Below are positions 34,697 to 43,308 of a stretch of 64,000 bases of DNA, in pieces. A program made the translations under genes and the position numbers. Location: NCBI RefSeq assembly GCF_010726955.1, contig NZ_AP022603.1, forward strand, positions 3,286,001-3,350,000. Reading direction: 5' to 3'. The notes beneath the pieces are model-generated. The model saw nothing but the letters and a program-made list of their open reading frames with translations, had not been told where the DNA came from and did no database searches. This DNA is from Mycolicibacterium fallax (GTDB lineage: Bacteria > Actinomycetota > Actinomycetes > Mycobacteriales > Mycobacteriaceae). The stretch's first letter is position 1. Each line of letters begins with the position of its first letter.

Positions 34697-35674
34697 CTAG
34701 CCCGGATATGCGTCTCCCGCCCGCTGCCGGGCGTGCCAGGCGCTGGCCACCATGTCGGTCAGGGAATGCCGCATCCGCCAGTCCAGGTCGCGGGCCGCCA
34801 GCTCGCCGGCGGCCACGATGCGGGCCGGGTCGCCGGGCCGGCGCGGCGCGATCTCGGGCTCGAAGTCGATCCCGGTGACCTCGCGCATGGCGGTCATGAT
34901 CTCGCGCACCGAGGTGCCCGAGCCGCTGCCCAGGTTGTAGACCGGCTCGACCGGCTGGCCGCTCTGCAGCCGCCGGGCGGCCGCGACGTGCGCCATCGCC
35001 AGGTCGGCGACGTGGATGTAGTCGCGCACGCAGGTGCCGTCGGGCGTCGGGTAGTCGGTGCCGTTGATCCGCGGGGTCCGGCCGTGGAACAGCATGTCGA
35101 ACACCAGCGGGAACAGGTTGAACGGGCTGACGTCGAACAGCTCGTCGGACCCGGAGCCGACCACGTTGAAGTACCGCAGGCTGGTGTGCTGGAACGCGCC
35201 GGCCGCGGCGACGTCGCGCAGCAGCCACTCGCCGATCAGCTTGCTCTCCCCGTACGGGGACTCCGGCCGGGTCGGGGTGGACTCGTCGACCAGCTCGGTG
35301 TCGGGGGTGCCGTAGGTCGCCGCGCTGGAGGAGAACACGCACTTGTCGACCCCGGCGTCGGCCATCGCCGCCAGCAGCGTCACCATCGCCGACACGTTCT
35401 GGGTGTAGGTGTGCAGCGGCCGGGTCACCGATTCGCCGGCGTACTTGTATCCGGCGATGTGAATGACGCCGACGACGTCGTGCTCGGCCAGGGTGGCGCG
35501 CACCGCGTCGCCGTCGAGCAGGTTCGCCCGGACCAGCGGGACGTCGTCGGGCACGAACTGCGGCAGACCGGTCGACAGGTCGTCGATCACCACCACCGCG
35601 ATGCCGTCGGCCCGCAGCGCACGCACCACGTGCGCACCGATGTATCCGGCGCCGCCGGTCACTAGCCAGGTCAC
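34697..35674 (-). CDS. galE: UDP-glucose 4-epimerase (GalE)
   Basis: The 325-aa short-chain dehydrogenase has the NAD motif GGAGYIGAHV (residues 7-16), the Ser in SSSAATYG, the catalytic YxxxK in YGESK and the substrate-loop phrase RYFNVVGS. The enzyme interconverts UDP-glucose and UDP-galactose, feeding galactan synthesis. It starts at GTG 35674, where the Rossmann strand begins. It is head-to-head with a second epimerase (35744), with only 69 bp between, so they share a promoter region. It resembles the galE3 type of mycobacteria more than galE1. Confidence 0.9.
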   Translation of the reverse strand: MTWLVTGGAGYIGAHVVRALRADGIAVVVIDDLSTGLPQFVPDDVPLVRANLLDGDAVRATLAEHDVVGVIHIAGYKYAGESVTRPLHTYTQNVSAMVTLLAAMADAGVDKCVFSSSAATYGTPDTELVDESTPTRPESPYGESKLIGEWLLRDVAAAGAFQHTSLRYFNVVGSGSDELFDVSPFNLFPLVFDMLFHGRTPRINGTDYPTPDGTCVRDYIHVADLAMAHVAAARRLQSGQPVEPVYNLGSGSGTSVREIMTAMREVTGIDFEPEIAPRRPGDPARIVAAGELAARDLDWRMRHSLTDMVASAWHARQRAGDAYPG

Positions 35675-35701
35675 GGTGTCCCAGAGTATCGACCGCGCTG
35701 A

Positions 35702-36682
<981 letters not shown>

Positions 36683-36689
36683 GGGCTTC

Positions 36690-36935
36690 TTCGGGTGTGG
36701 CTGTTACGGCCGTCGTACCCACGCATGTGCCGCTTCCTCAGCAGTTTCGGCTGTCGCCCCGTCGTATGTGGCTGCCTGAGCGGCCATTTCGGGCCGTCGC
36801 CCCCACGATTTGTGTTGCTTCCCGGCTGTTTCGGCCGCCGCCCCCACGATTGGTGCTGCTTCCCGGCAGTTTCGGCCGTCATCCGCGTCGGATGTGGCTG
36901 CGTGAGTGGCTGTTTCGGCCGCCCCCGCGTGGTGT
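36690..36935. repeat. Degenerate tandem repeat, 41-43 nt period
   Basis: Units start at about 36703, 36744, 36786, 36828, 36869 and 36912, each beginning GTTTCGGCCGTCG-like and carrying either a CACGATTTGTGCTGCTTCCCGGC or a CGTATGTGGCTGCGTGAG end. There are five full units and partial ones at each side. It lies in the gap between convergent genes. Confidence 0.8.
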
Positions 36936-36981
36936 GTGAAAATATTTTCACTCTCGCGCTCGACTGTGAAAATATTTTCAC
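36936..36981. repeat. Pair of perfect 16-bp palindromes GTGAAAATATTTTCAC
   Basis: Identical palindromes occupy 36936-36951 and 36966-36981, 30 bp centre to centre (about three helical turns). The second extends to 18 bp (TGTGAAAATATTTTCACA). Their AT-richness is striking in this genome. From 36982 to 37145 the DNA is GC-rich and contains a 17-nt perfect direct repeat, GCCGAAACCCCCGTCGC, at 37081 and 37122. Confidence 0.85.
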
Positions 36982-37145
36982 ACACGACGGGAGCAGGCCT
37001 TCGAGCCTGTGGCGCGTGATATCAACTGGGGCCCGCGATGCGTGTGTGCCGTCGAACTGCTGCAGCACCCCGCCGTCGCCGCCGAAACCCCCGTCGCGCG
37101 CACGTCCCGCAACCCGAACCCGCCGAAACCCCCGTCGCCCTCGAT

Positions 37146-37991
37146 TCAGCTCCGGCGCTTGGCGAGCGCCTCGTTCACCCAGCCGGCGATGGTGGATTCA
37201 CTGTCGTCGCTGGTCACCCGGATGACGATCCAGCCGTCGTGCTCCAGCCGAGCGATGCGTCGGCGGTCGGTTCGGAACTGCCCTCGATTGGTGCGGTGGT
37301 GGTCGCCGTCGTACTCGATGGCGATCTTCCACTGCGGCCAGCCCATGTCGAGGTAGGCGTACACGTATTCGTCGTACTCGTCGTAGACCGGGATCTGCGT
37401 CTGCAGCGGCGGAAATCCCATCCGGCCCAGCGCCAACCGCAGCCAGGTCTCCCTCGGCGACTGCGCGCCGCCGTCGACCAGCGCCAGGGTGCGGCGGGCC
37501 TCGGCGATGCGACGCCGGCGCGGGGACTGCCCGGCGAGCACCAACGCCGCGGCGGGCGTCGTCTTGGTTGCCTGCAGCAGCGCATCGATCGCCTTGACGG
37601 CTTCGTCCCGCGGGTACCAGCAGGCCAGGTCGAGGATGGTGCGGGCGACCGTGGTGACCGTCATGCCCTGCAGCGTCATGGTGTCCCCGTCGCGGAGCCG
37701 ATCGCTGTGGACGACGACCCCCGGGTGCCGGTGCCGGTTGGTGTAGATCAGCTCGGCGGGCTGGTCGGCGTCGATCCACTTGCTGCCGTGCAGGAGCGCC
37801 GCGGAGTATCCGGCGATCGTCCCGCGTCCCCGGGACCAGCGCCACGCCGCGCGCACCCGGTGCATCGCGGTGGGGGTGCTGCCGGCGCGCAGGTACACAT
37901 TGGGCAGCAGGCGAAGGTGGTGGTTGGTCAGCTGATAGGCCGTGACGTTGTTCTCGCGGCGTTCGGCGCCCCCGATGAATACCTCGTCCAT
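37146..37991 (-). CDS. DUF559 / Vsr-like endonuclease-fold protein
   Basis: A 281-aa protein. The C-terminal 110 residues have the PD-(D/E)xK-like pattern of DUF559: RETWLRLALGRMGFP, then KIAIEYDGDHHRT with catalytic-type acids, and RRRIARLEHDGWIVIRVT. The N-terminal part (VTAYQLTNHHLRLLPNVYLR, AAWRWSRGRGTIAGYSAALLHG) resembles AbiEi-like antitoxin/regulator domains. Many mycobacteria carry multiple copies; the function is unclear, with nuclease or repressor activity both possible. Start 37991 (MDEVFIGG) fits the family; an in-frame ATG at 38051 is 20 codons upstream. Confidence 0.8.
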   Translation of the reverse strand: MDEVFIGGAERRENNVTAYQLTNHHLRLLPNVYLRAGSTPTAMHRVRAAWRWSRGRGTIAGYSAALLHGSKWIDADQPAELIYTNRHRHPGVVVHSDRLRDGDTMTLQGMTVTTVARTILDLACWYPRDEAVKAIDALLQATKTTPAAALVLAGQSPRRRRIAEARRTLALVDGGAQSPRETWLRLALGRMGFPPLQTQIPVYDEYDEYVYAYLDMGWPQWKIAIEYDGDHHRTNRGQFRTDRRRIARLEHDGWIVIRVTSDDSESTIAGWVNEALAKRRS

Positions 37992-38075
37992 GGTGCCGAC
38001 TGTGCCGACGATGCCGCGCCGCGGCACTTCAGTTGTGACCGGGCTGTGCATGAATCCGCGGCTCGGGGCCCGTCG

Positions 38076-38420
38076 TCAGGCGTCGTCGGCGGGGACCTGG
38101 GCGTTTTGCAGCGCGACGGCCCGGGCCAGCCGCGCATACTTGACCTCCAGGTCCCGGAACCTGATGTAGGTGCTCATCGTGGTGAAGATGAACACGATGG
38201 TCAGCACGTAGGTGATCAGGTCGGCGCCGCGGGTGACCCCGAGCAGGCGCGCCAGCGTGGTGGTGTCTTCGGGGCGCAGGATCGCCCAGATCGCGGCGAT
38301 GACGAACAGCAGGAAGCCGACCTTGACCCAGGCGCGGCTCTTGGCGCTGGAGCGCGACCGCATCAGGTAGAACAGCAGCGCGACGATCGAGCCGATCAGC
38401 AGGATCTGGATCCAGTTCAT
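38076..38420 (-). CDS. DUF2304 membrane protein, partner of PpgS
   Basis: The 114-aa protein has three hydrophobic segments (residues 4-20, 33-48, 65-85) and a C-terminal helix with RFRDLEVKYARLARAVAL. It corresponds to M. tuberculosis Rv3632, which sits with ppgS and is thought to support its activity. Its start overlaps the end of the ppgS gene by 4 bp, so the two are translated together. Confidence 0.85.
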   Translation of the reverse strand: MNWIQILLIGSIVALLFYLMRSRSSAKSRAWVKVGFLLFVIAAIWAILRPEDTTTLARLLGVTRGADLITYVLTIVFIFTTMSTYIRFRDLEVKYARLARAVALQNAQVPADDA

Positions 38421-39175
38421 CGCGGCAGCCTCTTGCGCAGGAAGCCGTCGAACACGATGTTGATGCCGTTGAGCAGCGGCTGGCCCTTGGACATCGAGTA
38501 GTCGGTGTAGAGGATTTCGACGGGTTGTTCGGCCACCCGCCAACCGTTTTCGAGGATCAGCGCGATGAACTCGCTGGCGTGACCCATCCCGTTGACGGTG
38601 ATGTCGAGGTCGCCGGCGACGGTGCGGTTGAACACCCGCAGGCCGTTGTGTGCGTCGGTCAGTTTGAGTTTGCGGCTGGTCGGGCTCAGTGCGGCGACGG
38701 TCTTGAGGACGATCCGTTTGAGGATCGGGACGCCGGTTGGCGGGCCGGCGGCGAAGCGGGTGCCCACCACGATGTCGACGTCGCCGTGCCCGAGCCGCTC
38801 GATCATCGCGACGACATCGCGCACCTGATGCTGGCCGTCGGCGTCGAAAGTGGCGAACACCTGAGCGCCGGGACGCTTGCGGGCGTACTCGACGCCGGTC
38901 TGGATCGCCGCGCCCTGGCCGAGGTTCACCGGGTGGGTGACGACGTGCGCGCCGGCCTGCCGGGCCAGGGCCGGGGTGTCGTCGTGACTGCCGTCGTCGA
39001 CGACGACGACGTTGGGAAAGGTCGCGCGCAGGTTGCCGATCACGTCGGCAATGACGCTCGCCTCGTTGAAGGCGGGCATGATGATCCAGGCATGGTGGTA
39101 CGACTCGTCGATCCAATCAGCGTACGTGCTTGGCCCGTCAATACGCGCGGCGACCTGCGGCAACGCCGGACTCAC
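38417..39175 (-). CDS. ppgS: Polyprenyl-phosphate N-acetylgalactosaminyl synthase (GT2 family)
   Basis: The 252-aa GT2 transferase has the Rossmann start WIIMPAFNEASVI, the UDP-sugar acid pair in VVVDDGSHDDT and the DxD-like TFDADGQHQ, and a C-terminal basic segment (DGFLRKRLPR). It corresponds to Rv3631, reported to make decaprenyl-phosphate-GalNAc, the donor for the galactosamine on arabinogalactan. It acts on the cytoplasmic face of the membrane. It is co-translated with the DUF2304 gene. GTG 39175 is the start. Confidence 0.87.
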   Translation of the reverse strand: MSPALPQVAARIDGPSTYADWIDESYHHAWIIMPAFNEASVIADVIGNLRATFPNVVVVDDGSHDDTPALARQAGAHVVTHPVNLGQGAAIQTGVEYARKRPGAQVFATFDADGQHQVRDVVAMIERLGHGDVDIVVGTRFAAGPPTGVPILKRIVLKTVAALSPTSRKLKLTDAHNGLRVFNRTVAGDLDITVNGMGHASEFIALILENGWRVAEQPVEILYTDYSMSKGQPLLNGINIVFDGFLRKRLPR

Positions 39176-39248
39176 AGCGACTTCCCAGCATCGACGGGAT
39201 CGTGCCGAACCGAATAGCGCATTCCGTTTGGAGGGCTACGCTTTTCCT

Positions 39249-39794
39249 ATGGCGTCGTTGCCGCCACCGCCCGCGGGTGTTCCGGGTTGGGCGTCGGCTC
39301 CGGCCAGGGGGTCCGGGCCGTCGCGTTGGACTGCGCGGGTCGCGCTCCTGGTGGCGTTCCTGGCCTGCATCCTCGGCGTGATCGGTTGGTTCCGGCCGGT
39401 GGTTCCCGATCCTGTTGCCGCGCCGACCTACAGCGACGAGGAGGTTGCCGCGGCGACGGCGAAGGTGTGCGCGGCGTTTGAGGAAGCGTGGACGGCGATC
39501 AGCGTGACGTCGCAGGCGGAAGCGGGGGATGATCTATCGTTGAAGTACGCATATGCTGCAAATTCCCGGCTAGCGCTAGTTACAGGCAGTGCCTCAATTG
39601 AGCGCAGTCTCGACCCCCCTGCGCCAGTCGATCTTGTCGACGATGTTGACGCCTTCTCGGGGGCGGCGTTGAAAATGGCAATTTTAACGTTGTCTGGAAC
39701 TTCGCAAAGCGACCAAGCGTATGGCTCTGCGAAGTCGGATCTCGTTGAGAAAAAAGATGTCTTGAGAAAATCATGTGGCCCAGGCCCTCGATAG
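39249..39794 (+). CDS. Single-pass membrane protein of mycobacterial Pro-rich family
   Basis: The 181-aa protein has a Pro-rich cytoplasmic start (MASLPPPPAGVPGW), one transmembrane helix (about 30-48, ALLVAFLACILGVIGWF) and an extracytoplasmic domain with a KVCAAFEEAW helix and a final Cys. I recall similar proteins in multiple copies in mycobacteria, but no function. Base composition falls sharply from about 39530 to the end, unlike the first half. It lies 28 bp before a large gene with the same low-GC start, so the two form a unit. Confidence 0.75.
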   Translation: MASLPPPPAGVPGWASAPARGSGPSRWTARVALLVAFLACILGVIGWFRPVVPDPVAAPTYSDEEVAAATAKVCAAFEEAWTAISVTSQAEAGDDLSLKYAYAANSRLALVTGSASIERSLDPPAPVDLVDDVDAFSGAALKMAILTLSGTSQSDQAYGSAKSDLVEKKDVLRKSCGPGPR

Positions 39795-39822
39795 GTGCGA
39801 CCCTGCGGGTGGGTTGATCGGC

Positions 39823-42027
39823 ATGACTGATTATCCGCCGGGTCAGTGGACGCCATTGCTGATTGGCCGACAATGGCCGAGTTCGTCTACTGTTGCCGCG
39901 TTGAACCTCGCACACACCAACAGAAGTGTCACTGAAGGAGAGTTTCGGACGTTTGCGGCGACATTGCAGCGGGCGGTAGAAGGTCCGCTGGTTGATCAGC
40001 AGGGCGTCACAGCTGATGACATGCGCTCCGCGTTACGGTCAGCACAGGTTGATGCTTTGGCTATAGCGGACGTCAGTCGGTCCAAGGGGCAGGCTTATTC
40101 TCGGGCGCTGGACGCGATCGAAAATCTTCGAGCTGGCCTAACAAATTATGCAGAAAGGGGTAATCAAGAGATATCTGAGATTCAAAAATCGAAGTCAGAA
40201 AATGGGATGAAAGTCTCAAAAATTCTAGACGTGATCCTGCGGTATCAAAACCAGTCCGACCATGCGGCCGGTCTCGCCGCCCAGACGATTATGCAGGATG
40301 CGCAATCAATTTCTGAACTGCAGGGAGGCCCGTTGCTGCGTGAGCTTGCCACGATGGGTGGACTCAATCCGGATCGGGCCTCAGGGCGTGCCGGTGAGCA
40401 GGAAATCCGAAAATTTGTTGAACAATATCTTGAAAGTGCGGATTCTGTAGATGGCATTGGTGACTCGCCAGGGCTGAGTTCAGGTGTGGGGGATTCGTGG
40501 TCCGCTTCTCCAGGCTCTGATGTTCAGCAGCCTGGGCAGGGCGTATCGGTTGCCCCAGAGTTGCCCTCTGAAGCGCCAATAGTCGGGGGTGGACGTCCGC
40601 GCGACCTGACTCCAGATCGATTAGGGGATTCCCTTGCTGCAGGGATACCTGGAGATTTTCAGTTCGCTTCTGGCGGACCTGTAGCTACCTCGCGGGATGG
40701 GCTGACCTCGAATACTCTGCCCGGAAACTCCATCACGCTCGCACCCCCGGTTAGCAGATTCGAAGTTCAGAATGGGCCGGTACCCGTGCAGAACTTGCAG
40801 TTTGGTACCGGGTCACCATTGCCAGGGACCGCCCCGCCCCTCCCGCCCGCCCTCACCCCCCAAGGCCTCGTCGACAACTTCACCGAGGGCATGCGCACGG
40901 GCACGCCAATGTCGATCGCCACGGGTGAGGCCGCCTCGGCGGCGCTCCCGGTCCACCCGTCGCCCGTCGCGCCGATGCCGACACCAACGCCGCCGCCGCT
41001 GCCACCCGTCGAGCCGGGGCACGTGGAGTACGCGGCTGCGCCGCCGGGGCCAGCGGCACCGGCAGAGAACAGCTACCAGCCGGTGGTGCTCGGGCAGGCG
41101 CCGCCGGCTGCCGTAGTGCCTCCCGCCCCAATGGCGCCAACACCACCGCCGGCACCCGCGGTGCTGCCGACCTACGGCTCGGACCTGCGCCCCGCCGCCC
41201 CCGCACTCCCACCGCCGCTGCCGCCGGCGCTGCCGGCGGCAGCGGCGGTGGGACCGGCAGCCGGCCACGGCCTCATCAACCAGCCCGCCGTCGTCCGGCA
41301 ACCCGTCACCCCGAACCCGCTCGCGGCTACAGCAGCCCAAGCCCAAACCCAGGTCCCAGCGCCCACCGCCGCGGCCTTCGCAGTCGCCACCGGCGCGACC
41401 ATCGGGGCACTCGGCGAGGAGCAGGCGGCTACCGAGCATCTGCGGCGACTCCTCAACGCCGTCGCCCGCCAACAGCCACTGCTGGCCTGGGCGATCGGGG
41501 AACACCCGGACGGCAGCACCGTCGTCGTCACCGACCTGGCCAGCGGTTGGCTGCCTCCCGGCATCGAGATCCCGGCAACGGCATCGGTTCTCGACCCGCG
41601 ACCACGCCGCGGCGGGATCGAGGAGTTGCTCGGCGCGGCCGTCCGCGCGGTTACCCACCTGCCGGGCCAGCACATTCGCCAGGGCGGCGAACCGGTCAAC
41701 CTGTCCACCCGCCCGGTGTCTGCCCCGCCGATCGACGATCTGGGCTGGCAACTCGGCAGCGCCACCCAGTGGCGGGACGGGCTGCCCCGGCTGGCGCACA
41801 CCCTGGCCCGGGCGGTCGCCGCCGGCACCGGGGTGCTCGACAGTGAGATGGCGCTGCTGCGTGAGCATCTGGGCGCCGCGGCGGCCGCGGTGCTCGCCGG
41901 CTACCCGCACCCCGATCCGGCCGCCGTGGGCAACTGGCAGCTCCTGGCCTGCATCGGGGCGCTGGCCGCCGGACGTGCACGCGCGGCGAACTACCACCTG
42001 GCCTGGTTCCTCGCGCTGAACCCTTAG
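39823..42027 (+). CDS. Large Pro/Ala-rich protein with mycobacterial-specific N- and C-terminal domains
   Basis: The 734-aa protein has an N-terminal helical domain (1-200, starting DYPPGQWTPLLIGRQWP), a low-complexity Gly/Ser/Pro linker (about 215-350), a Pro-rich stretch (about 370-500) and a globular C-terminus (about 520-734, RRLLNAVARQQPLLAWAIGEHPDG and GWLPPGIEIPATASVLDP) resembling DUF5631/DUF5632-type domains. The arrangement is like large secreted or ESX-associated mycobacterial proteins, but no WXG motif or export signal is certain. Codons up to about 40810 are AT-rich, then switch abruptly to high GC. Its stop overlaps the convergent flippase gene by 4 bp. Confidence 0.72.
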   Translation: MTDYPPGQWTPLLIGRQWPSSSTVAALNLAHTNRSVTEGEFRTFAATLQRAVEGPLVDQQGVTADDMRSALRSAQVDALAIADVSRSKGQAYSRALDAIENLRAGLTNYAERGNQEISEIQKSKSENGMKVSKILDVILRYQNQSDHAAGLAAQTIMQDAQSISELQGGPLLRELATMGGLNPDRASGRAGEQEIRKFVEQYLESADSVDGIGDSPGLSSGVGDSWSASPGSDVQQPGQGVSVAPELPSEAPIVGGGRPRDLTPDRLGDSLAAGIPGDFQFASGGPVATSRDGLTSNTLPGNSITLAPPVSRFEVQNGPVPVQNLQFGTGSPLPGTAPPLPPALTPQGLVDNFTEGMRTGTPMSIATGEAASAALPVHPSPVAPMPTPTPPPLPPVEPGHVEYAAAPPGPAAPAENSYQPVVLGQAPPAAVVPPAPMAPTPPPAPAVLPTYGSDLRPAAPALPPPLPPALPAAAAVGPAAGHGLINQPAVVRQPVTPNPLAATAAQAQTQVPAPTAAAFAVATGATIGALGEEQAATEHLRRLLNAVARQQPLLAWAIGEHPDGSTVVVTDLASGWLPPGIEIPATASVLDPRPRRGGIEELLGAAVRAVTHLPGQHIRQGGEPVNLSTRPVSAPPIDDLGWQLGSATQWRDGLPRLAHTLARAVAAGTGVLDSEMALLREHLGAAAAAVLAGYPHPDPAAVGNWQLLACIGALAAGRARAANYHLAWFLALNP

Positions 42028-43280
42028 GTCCGCGCCAGCGCCCCCAGGTGCACCGCGATCCCCACCAGCGGCCCGCACACCAGCGCCACCACGGTCCGCT
42101 GCTCGAGTTCCAGCGGCAGCATCAACAGCAGCGCCGCCGCGACGGTCGCCCCGACCCACCCCAGCGAGTAGGCCCGGTGCAGCGCGGCGGCCACCGTCGC
42201 GGCGCCGGTCACGGTGAGCACCGCGATCGCCACCGCGCCGGCGGTCAGCCAACCCAGCAGTGCCCCGGGGGCCACGTACTCCGGGCCGAAACCGGCCCGC
42301 ATCAGCCACGGCCCGGTCAGGTAGGCGGCTACCACACCCAGCCCGCCGATCACCGCGACCAGCGTCACCGGCCGCATCAGCGCCCGCAGCCGATGCCCGC
42401 GCTCGTCGACGAAATGCGCAATCAGGTTGCCCTGCATGGCGGTCAGCGGCACCAGCAGCGGCGCCCGGGTCAGCGTCACCGCCAGGATCACCACGCCGCC
42501 GGTCGCGCCGAGCTCACCGGAGGTGGCCTGCAGCAGCACCGGGAAACCCATCACCAGGATGGCGCTGGCGCCGGCCGCGGCCACCGCGTGCGAGGCCCCG
42601 CGCAGAAACGATCGGGGCGTCTCGTGGGCCACCAGCCCCGCGGCGTGCCGGGTGATCGGCGAGGCGAGCAGCAGCAGCAGCCAGGCCACCGACCCGGCAA
42701 CCGTCGCCCACAGGAAACCGCCCAGGCCCCACCCGATCAGCACCGTCGCCACCGCGACCGCGACCCGGATGCCGGCGTCGGTCACCATCAGCGCGCCGTA
42801 CTGGGTCCACCGGTTGTCCCCGGCGAGCACCCCCAAAAGTGTTGCGTGCAGGCAGAAACAGGCCAGCCCCACCGCCAGCAGCAGCACCGACAGCACGGTG
42901 TGCTCGACGAAAACGTGCCCGGCCCAGCCGATTGCGGTCCCGACGATCAGCAGCCCGGACACCAGCCCGACCCCGGCGGCCACCCGCATCGGATGGGTGA
43001 CCGCGCCCGCCGGAGCGCCGACCGTGCCCGCCGACCGCAGTGCCACCCCCGAAGAACCCCCAGCCCCGGCCAGCCGGATCTCCCGGGTGCTCTGCTGCAG
43101 CAGCCCGTTGGCCGCCCCGGTGAACAGCCCGAACGCGCCCCAGAACACCCCGAAGATGGAGAACCCGGCCGGCTCCAGATCGCGGGCGGCCAGGTACAGC
43201 ACCAGATAGCCGCACACCGCGGTCACCGCGGTGGCCACCCCGACGCGGGCCACGCTGGACCGGGTGGCGGGTCCGGTCAC
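42024..43280 (-). CDS. Rv3630-like polytopic membrane protein (flippase-like)
   Basis: The 418-aa protein has about 12 to 14 hydrophobic segments and the overall look of polysaccharide/lipid-linked oligosaccharide flippases (MOP superfamily), with no charged catalytic motifs. It corresponds to M. tuberculosis Rv3630, next to ppgS. Here it is 28 bp downstream of an M1 peptidase gene in an operon with an NRPS-like gene. It might move a lipid-linked sugar or polymer across the membrane. GTG 43280 is the start. Confidence 0.75.
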   Translation of the reverse strand: MTGPATRSSVARVGVATAVTAVCGYLVLYLAARDLEPAGFSIFGVFWGAFGLFTGAANGLLQQSTREIRLAGAGGSSGVALRSAGTVGAPAGAVTHPMRVAAGVGLVSGLLIVGTAIGWAGHVFVEHTVLSVLLLAVGLACFCLHATLLGVLAGDNRWTQYGALMVTDAGIRVAVAVATVLIGWGLGGFLWATVAGSVAWLLLLLASPITRHAAGLVAHETPRSFLRGASHAVAAAGASAILVMGFPVLLQATSGELGATGGVVILAVTLTRAPLLVPLTAMQGNLIAHFVDERGHRLRALMRPVTLVAVIGGLGVVAAYLTGPWLMRAGFGPEYVAPGALLGWLTAGAVAIAVLTVTGAATVAAALHRAYSLGWVGATVAAALLLMLPLELEQRTVVALVCGPLVGIAVHLGALART

Positions 43281-43308
43281 CGCGCGGCCAGTCGCGAACC
43301 GGCGGTGA

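Noticed and set aside
36936..36981. A Zur operator controlling a nearby gene
   Set aside because: The palindrome lacks the central base of Zur boxes and no promoter faces away from this convergent gap, so a classical operator role is not supported.
36690..36985. A CRISPR array
   Set aside because: The units are diverged along their whole length at a constant period, with no alternation of identical repeats and unique spacers, and no cas genes are nearby.
36704..36985. A short coding sequence across the tandem repeat on the minus strand
   Set aside because: Its composition simply mirrors the repeat, it has no RBS or homology that I recognise, and the twin palindromes are inside it.
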